From Candidatus Dadabacteria bacterium UBA1144 (GTDB lineage: Bacteria > Desulfobacterota_D > UBA1144), in the NCBI GenBank assembly GCA_905181755.1, contig CAJIYY010000047.1:1-10414 (forward strand): a stretch of 10,414 nucleotides of DNA. The letters are read 5' to 3'. The notes under the pieces are model-generated. The model searched no databases and was not told where the DNA came from. It worked only from the letters and a program-made list of their open reading frames with translations. Of this stretch, positions 6,433 through 10,414 are shown piece after piece. A program made the position numbers and the translations under genes. Numbering within the stretch: the first letter of the stretch is position 1; every line of letters starts with the position of its first letter.

Positions 6433-7704
6433 ATGAGTGAGAAAGATGATTTGAATTGTTCCTTTTGTGGGAAAGGGCAGAAAGAAGTTAAAAAACTCAT
6501 AGCTGGACCCAGTATCTATATTTGTAATGAATGCGTTGATTTATGTGCAGAAATTATTGAGGATGAGAAGGGGGAGCAGATAGCTCCAGAAGAACTTGAA
6601 TATATACCACCACCGCATGAGATTAAGAATCAGCTCGATTCGTATGTAATAGATCAAGAAAAGGCAAAAAAGTACCTCTCTGTTGCGGTATATAACCACT
6701 ACAAGAGAATAAACAGTAATTCTAAACCTAAGAGTAAGAAAGCCAAGACTGAAGAAGTAGAGATACAAAAAAGTAATGTTTTGCTGATTGGACCTACTGG
6801 CTCAGGGAAGACTCTTTTGGCTCAGACTTTAGCTAAGTTCCTAAATGTCCCTTTTACTATAGTTGATGCTACATGTTATACCGAAGCGGGCTATGTTGGA
6901 GAGGATGTAGAGAATATGCTAGTTAGCTTGCTGCAAGCTTCTGATTTTGATGTTAAAAAGGCAGAGAAGGGAATAATTTATATTGATGAAATTGATAAGA
7001 TAGCCAGAAAAAGTGGAGATAGCCCCTCTATAACAAGGGATGTCTCAGGGGAAGGTGTTCAGCAGGCTCTGTTGAAAATTATTGAAGGAGCCGTGGTAAA
7101 TGTTCCGCCTAAGGGAGGAAGAAAACATCCACAGCAAGAATTTATTCCTGTAGATACAAATAATATCTTATTCATACTCGGAGGCTCTTTTAGTGGCCTT
7201 GATAAAATAATAGCTAGAAGAATAGGTAAGAATTCTATAGGTTTTGAAAAAGATGAGAAGCAGATAGTTAAACGATTAGAATCAGATGATTTCCTTCAAT
7301 CTCTTCAATCAGAAGATTTGGTTAGTTTCGGTTTTATACCCGAGTTTATAGGAAGAGTTCCTGTTATCACTTATCTTAATACTTTAACTGAGGAAGGCTT
7401 AATAAGGATACTCACAGAACCAAGGAATGCCTTAATAAAACAGTATCAAAAGTTAGTGAAAATTAATGACAATGTAGAGCTAGAATTTACTAAGGAATCT
7501 TTAGTTTCTATAGCAAAAGAAGCTATTAAAAGAGAGACCGGAGCAAGAGGCCTGAGGTCTATAATAGAGAATTCTATCTTGGATTTAATTTATGATATCC
7601 CCACTCTTGAGGGTATCAAGAAGTGTGTTATAACTGAAGAAGTAATAATGAATAATAAGTCACCAATCTTAAGTTTTGAAAATAAATCAGTTAAAAGTGC
7701 CTAA
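6433..7704 (+). CDS. clpX: ATP-dependent Clp protease ATP-binding subunit ClpX
   Basis: This 423-residue AAA+ unfoldase (E. coli 424) recognises tagged or damaged proteins and threads them into ClpP. The N-terminal zinc-binding domain has Cys9, Cys12, Cys31 and Cys34. Walker A is GPTGSGKT (120-127) and Walker B is IIYIDE (181-186). The pore-1 loop GYVG is at 153-156 and the RKH loop at 230-232. The ClpP-docking loop IGF is at 269-271. Arg308 in EFIGRVP is a likely arginine finger and Arg372 in GARGLR is sensor 2. All parts needed for ATP-driven unfolding and ClpP docking are present, so the partner ClpP is probably still used despite its Asn171. The ATG follows the clpP TAG with no gap. AAGGA at 6418-6422, inside clpP, is a usable ribosome binding site. 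Confidence 0.98.
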   Translation: MSEKDDLNCSFCGKGQKEVKKLIAGPSIYICNECVDLCAEIIEDEKGEQIAPEELEYIPPPHEIKNQLDSYVIDQEKAKKYLSVAVYNHYKRINSNSKPKSKKAKTEEVEIQKSNVLLIGPTGSGKTLLAQTLAKFLNVPFTIVDATCYTEAGYVGEDVENMLVSLLQASDFDVKKAEKGIIYIDEIDKIARKSGDSPSITRDVSGEGVQQALLKIIEGAVVNVPPKGGRKHPQQEFIPVDTNNILFILGGSFSGLDKIIARRIGKNSIGFEKDEKQIVKRLESDDFLQSLQSEDLVSFGFIPEFIGRVPVITYLNTLTEEGLIRILTEPRNALIKQYQKLVKINDNVELEFTKESLVSIAKEAIKRETGARGLRSIIENSILDLIYDIPTLEGIKKCVITEEVIMNNKSPILSFENKSVKSA

Positions 7705-7758
7705 CTTGGTCCTTTTTTACTCCTTTCTTGGTATTTTATTAGTTTTTTTAATGTTTTA

Positions 7759-7772
7759 TTGTTGCAAAACAA
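7759..7772. repeat. Small inverted repeat in the clpX-lon spacer
   Basis: TTGTT (7759-7763) and AACAA (7768-7772) flank GCAA in the 113-base clpX-lon spacer (7705-7817). It lies about 20 bases upstream of a TACAAT box (7792-7797), which could be the lon -10. No good -35 sits at the right distance from that box. The spacer also has T-runs near 7713-7718 and 7743-7749 but no convincing GC stem before them. How lon is transcribed is therefore unresolved. Confidence 0.25.
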
Positions 7773-7807
7773 GATTTAATGGTTAACTTATTACAATAAT
7801 GCCTTCC

Positions 7808-7812
7808 GGAGG
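7808..7812 (+). promoter_or_regulatory. Strong Shine-Dalgarno of lon
   Basis: GGAGG is followed by 5 bases and then the ATG at 7818. It is the strongest ribosome binding site in the window, in contrast with clpP, pssA and the M16 gene, which show none. It fixes the lon start and suggests high or independent translation of lon. Confidence 0.85.
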
Positions 7813-7817
7813 ATTTC

Positions 7818-10220
7818 ATGAGTTCAAAATATAAACTTCCATTGTTGCCTTTAAGAGATGTCGTAATTTTTCCGCATATGGTCGCACCATTGTTTGTGGG
7901 AAGGGAGAAGTCAATTAGAGCACTAGAAGAATCTATGAAAACAGATAAAAAGATTTTATTATCTGCTCAGATTGATGCAAAAACTAATGATCCAGGACCA
8001 GAAGATATTTATAATATTGGTACTGTTGGCACTATTGTTCAAATGCTTAGGCTGCCAGATGGGACCGTTAAGATACTTGTTGAGGGCGTGAGCAGGGCGA
8101 AAATCTCGAAATATGATGATGAGAATAAATTCTTTAATGTTGAAGTAGAAGATTTGATAGAAGAGCAGAAATCTGATGTTGAGACAAGTGCTATTATGAG
8201 AAGTTTAACTGAAGCCTTTGAAGATTATACAAAGCTCAACAAGAAAGTACCTACTGAGACATTGGTAACAATTTCTGGAATTGAAGATGCAAGTAAGCTC
8301 TCTGATACTATTGCTTCTCATTTGACTTTTAAGCTTTCTGACAAACAAGAGATTCTTGAGTGTTTAGATTGTTCCAAGAGGCTAGAAATGTTATTCGAAA
8401 AAATTCAATCGGAATTAGAAATTCTTCAAGTAGAGAAAAAAATCAGGAATAGAGTTAAGAAGCAGATGGAAAAAGCTCAGAAAGAATATTATTTAACTGA
8501 GCAGATGAAAGCTATTCAAAACGAGCTTGGTGATAAAGATGATTTGAAGAGTGAAATACTAGAATTTGAAGAGACTTTAAAGACCAAGGAGATGCCTGAA
8601 GATATCAGGAAAAGGATAGAAAAGGAAATAAAGAAACTAAAAGGTATGTCTTCTATGTCGGCAGAGGCAACCGTTGTTAGAAATTATATCGATTGGTTAG
8701 TAACTTTGCCATGGGACTCTGACTTAACGGAAGATGAAACTTCTCTGGAAAATGCAGAGAAGATACTTGATGAAGATCATTTTGGCTTAGAAAAACCTAA
8801 GGAAAGAATTACAGAATTCTTAGCTGTTAGAACTTTAACAAAAAAATTAAAAGGTCCGATTCTTTGTCTAGTAGGCCCCCCAGGAGTAGGTAAAACATCC
8901 TTAGCAAAATCTGTAGCTAGAGCTATGGGAAGAAAGTTTGTTAGGGTCTCTCTCGGTGGAGTTAGAGATGAGGCTGAAATTAGAGGACACAGAAGAACCT
9001 ATATTGGTGCCCTACCTGGGAAGATAATTCAAGGTATGAAAAAAGCTGGCACGAAGAATCCGGTTTTTCTATTGGATGAGATAGATAAGGTAGGTACAGA
9101 TTTTAGAGGAGATCCCGCGTCTGCGCTTCTTGAGGCCTTGGATCCAGAGCAAAACTCTACATTTAATGACCACTATCTTGAAATTGATTATGATTTATCA
9201 CAAGTTCTTTTCATTACTACAGCTAATGTACTTCATACTATTCCTTGGGCACTTCAAGATAGAATGGAAATTATTAAACTTTCAGGTTATACAGAGCTTG
9301 AAAAGAATAAAATTGCAAAGAAGTATTTGGTTCCAAAGCAAATAGAAAATAATGGTTTAACTGATTCAAATGTTAAGTTCTCTGAAAAAGCAATAAACTT
9401 TACAATACAGAGATATACAAGAGAGGCGGGAGTTAGAACCTTAGAAAGAGAGATTGGATCACTATGTAGAAAAACAGCTAAAGAAGTTGTTGCAAATGGT
9501 AAGGAGTTTTCTTTGAATGTAACTCCAAAAGTTGTTGAGAAATTATTAGGTTCTCCAAAATTTAAACATGGTCAGATAGAAGAAGCTAATCAAATTGGTA
9601 TGTCTACAGGATTGGCATGGACTGAAGTTGGTGGAGAATTGCTAAATATTGAGGTAACTATAGTCCCAGGTAAAGGTACTTTTACAGTTACAGGAAAGTT
9701 AGGTGAAGTTATGCAGGAATCTACTAGGGCGGCTATGAGTTATGTTAGATCTAGAGGTAGTAGGCTTGGCTTGGATAGAAACTTCTATCAAAAAGTAGAC
9801 ATTCACGTTCATGTTCCTGAAGGAGCGCAACCTAAAGATGGACCTTCCGCAGGAATTGCAATGGCTACGGCTATACTTTCAGGACTAATTAAGAAAGAAA
9901 TAAGAAATGACTTGGCAATGACGGGAGAAATCACCCTGAGAGGCCGTGTCCTTCCAATAGGTGGTCTAAAAGAGAAAATTCTCGCTGCCCATAGAGGTGG
10001 TGTTAAAACAGTCTTGATTCCTAAGGAAAACGAAAAGGATTTAATCGATATCCCGAAAGAGGTTTTAAAGGATGTAAACATTGTGTCTGTTAATCATATG
10101 GATGATGTTATTCCTTATGCAATTATCTCCGATGATGCTGTCTTAAAGGATATAGTATTGTCAGATATGCCGCTAAGTGTAGATTCTTCTGAACCAGAGA
10201 AGCCTTTGAACTTATCTTGA
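7818..10220 (+). CDS. lon: ATP-dependent protease Lon (LonA type)
   Basis: This 800-residue cytosolic AAA+ serine protease degrades misfolded and short-lived regulatory proteins. The N-terminal substrate-binding domain begins LPLLPLRDVVIFPHMVAPLF, a LonA hallmark. A long charged helical region follows, at about residues 190-290 (KKQMEKAQKEYYL, EQMKAIQNELG). The ATPase has Walker A GPPGVGKT (353-360) and Walker B with Asp420-Glu421 in VFLLDEID. The C-terminal protease domain has the Ser677/Lys720 dyad in KDGPSAG and GGLKEK, with the same 43-residue spacing as E. coli Ser679/Lys722. EITLRG and LPIGGLKEKILAAHRGG are intact, so it should be active. The start is set by GGAGG five bases upstream. 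The last four bases of the gene are part of the -35 box of the following tRNA promoter. Confidence 0.98.
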   Translation: MSSKYKLPLLPLRDVVIFPHMVAPLFVGREKSIRALEESMKTDKKILLSAQIDAKTNDPGPEDIYNIGTVGTIVQMLRLPDGTVKILVEGVSRAKISKYDDENKFFNVEVEDLIEEQKSDVETSAIMRSLTEAFEDYTKLNKKVPTETLVTISGIEDASKLSDTIASHLTFKLSDKQEILECLDCSKRLEMLFEKIQSELEILQVEKKIRNRVKKQMEKAQKEYYLTEQMKAIQNELGDKDDLKSEILEFEETLKTKEMPEDIRKRIEKEIKKLKGMSSMSAEATVVRNYIDWLVTLPWDSDLTEDETSLENAEKILDEDHFGLEKPKERITEFLAVRTLTKKLKGPILCLVGPPGVGKTSLAKSVARAMGRKFVRVSLGGVRDEAEIRGHRRTYIGALPGKIIQGMKKAGTKNPVFLLDEIDKVGTDFRGDPASALLEALDPEQNSTFNDHYLEIDYDLSQVLFITTANVLHTIPWALQDRMEIIKLSGYTELEKNKIAKKYLVPKQIENNGLTDSNVKFSEKAINFTIQRYTREAGVRTLEREIGSLCRKTAKEVVANGKEFSLNVTPKVVEKLLGSPKFKHGQIEEANQIGMSTGLAWTEVGGELLNIEVTIVPGKGTFTVTGKLGEVMQESTRAAMSYVRSRGSRLGLDRNFYQKVDIHVHVPEGAQPKDGPSAGIAMATAILSGLIKKEIRNDLAMTGEITLRGRVLPIGGLKEKILAAHRGGVKTVLIPKENEKDLIDIPKEVLKDVNIVSVNHMDDVIPYAIISDDAVLKDIVLSDMPLSVDSSEPEKPLNLS

Positions 10221-10247
10221 CATTTAGTTGTCTCCATATAGTATAAA
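10217..10247 (+). promoter_or_regulatory. Promoter for the tRNA-Val/tRNA-Asp unit
   Basis: A perfect -35 TTGACA (10217-10222) overlaps the lon TGA stop (10218-10220). A -10 TATAAA (10242-10247) follows after 19 bases, a long but tolerated spacer. TATAGT at 10237-10242 is an alternative, but its spacer would be only 14. Transcription would start near 10254, a few bases before the tRNA-Val 5' end. Confidence 0.5.
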
Positions 10248-10257
10248 AATCTATTCG

Positions 10258-10329
10258 GGGCGCTTAGCTCAGCGGGAGAGCGCTTCCCTTACAAGGAAGA
10301 TGTCACAGGTTCAAATCCTGTAGCGCCCA
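10258..10329 (+). tRNA. tRNA-Val (anticodon UAC)
   Basis: The full cloverleaf is visible. The acceptor stem is GGGCGCT (10258-10264) with AGCGCCC (10322-10328), and the discriminator is A10329. The D arm contains TAGCTCAGCGGGAGAGC. The anticodon stem CTTCC/GGAAG encloses CTTACAA, with anticodon TAC at 10290-10292, which reads GUA and related valine codons. The T arm is ACAGG-TTCAAAT-CCTGT. CCA is not encoded; eight T follow directly. It is paired with tRNA-Asp downstream. Confidence 0.97.
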
Positions 10330-10337
10330 TTTTTTTT
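10330..10337 (+). other. T8 tract between the two tRNA genes
   Basis: Eight T form the entire spacer between tRNA-Val and tRNA-Asp. A T-run right after the GC-rich tRNA-Val acceptor and T stems resembles the tail of an intrinsic terminator. It may instead be just the leader that RNase P and 3' nucleases remove. The sequence alone does not decide between these. Confidence 0.4.
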
Positions 10338-10411
10338 GGGGTCGTAGTTCAGCTGGTTAGAACGCTGGCCTGTCACGCCAGAGGTCGCGGGTTCGAATCC
10401 CGTCGACCCCG
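10338..10411 (+). tRNA. tRNA-Asp (anticodon GUC)
   Basis: The acceptor stem is GGGGTCG (10338-10344) with CGACCCC (10404-10410), and the discriminator is G10411, the normal identity base for Asp. The D arm contains TAGTTCAGCTGGTTAGA. The anticodon stem CTGGC/GCCAG encloses CTGTCAC, with anticodon GTC at 10372-10374. The T arm is GCGGG-TTCGAAT-CCCGT, with a closing G-T pair. CCA is not encoded (GAAA ends the window). It is probably cotranscribed with tRNA-Val. Confidence 0.97.
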
Positions 10412-10414
10412 AAA

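Noticed and set aside
3578..6768. Short minus-strand frames opposite the M16 gene (3578-3793) and opposite clpX (6541-6768)
   Set aside because: Both are antisense to strong genes and lack any supporting signal.
7702..7760. T-runs after clpX as an intrinsic terminator
   Set aside because: No stable GC-containing stem precedes either run; only a 4-base AAGT/ACTT pairing is seen near 7694-7707.
9130..10081. Open frames within lon on both strands (71 and 90 codons)
   Set aside because: They fall in the highly conserved ATPase and protease domains of lon and show no independent start signals or motifs.
1..10414. Search for a defence system, mobile element, CRISPR array or other new system
   Set aside because: All genes are core metabolism or proteostasis in familiar order with even base composition. 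No transposase, integrase, direct-repeat array or unexplained gene is present.

Overview
The window is a compact, AT-rich stretch of bacterial chromosome (roughly one third G+C by eye). Nearly all of it is coding, and every gene lies on the + strand. It holds the 3' end of one gene, seven complete protein genes and three tRNA genes. I see no insertion sequence, prophage, CRISPR array or toxin-antitoxin pair. It reads as conserved core genome, and I do not see a new defence or mobile system. The order ilvC-psd-pssA recalls Deltaproteobacteria, Nitrospirae and similar Gram-negative lineages. Low G+C, short spacers and gene overlaps suggest a streamlined, perhaps marine or uncultured member, but the lineage is only a guess. 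TAA, TAG and TGA all act as stops, so the code is standard.

Region 1 (1-4340) is a tightly packed block. It starts with the C-terminal end of ketol-acid reductoisomerase (branched-chain amino acid synthesis). Next come phosphatidylserine decarboxylase and CDP-diacylglycerol-serine phosphatidyltransferase, the last two steps to phosphatidylethanolamine. A full-length two-half M16 zinc peptidase follows. The first three genes overlap by 1 and 11 bases and the fourth starts 6 bases later, so translational coupling is likely.

Region 2 (4341-10220) is the protein quality-control cluster. It runs tRNA-Leu(UAG), trigger factor, ClpP, ClpX, Lon. A good sigma70-type promoter precedes the tRNA-Leu, and tig starts 13 bases after it. 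A second good promoter sits just before clpP and predicts a transcript starting at or next to the clpP ATG, so a leaderless mRNA is possible. clpX abuts clpP with no gap. Lon follows a 113-base spacer and has a strong Shine-Dalgarno.

Region 3 (10221-10414) holds tRNA-Val(UAC) and tRNA-Asp(GUC), 8 bases apart. Their probable promoter has its -35 box overlapping the lon stop codon. No CCA is encoded on any of the three tRNAs.

Together, trigger factor binds nascent chains at the ribosome, ClpXP and Lon degrade failed or regulated proteins, and the upstream genes serve membrane lipid and amino acid supply. The observation most worth a second look is that ClpP carries Asn at the position of the catalytic Asp (Ser97-His122-Asn171). 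It also has an altered segment just after the catalytic His.
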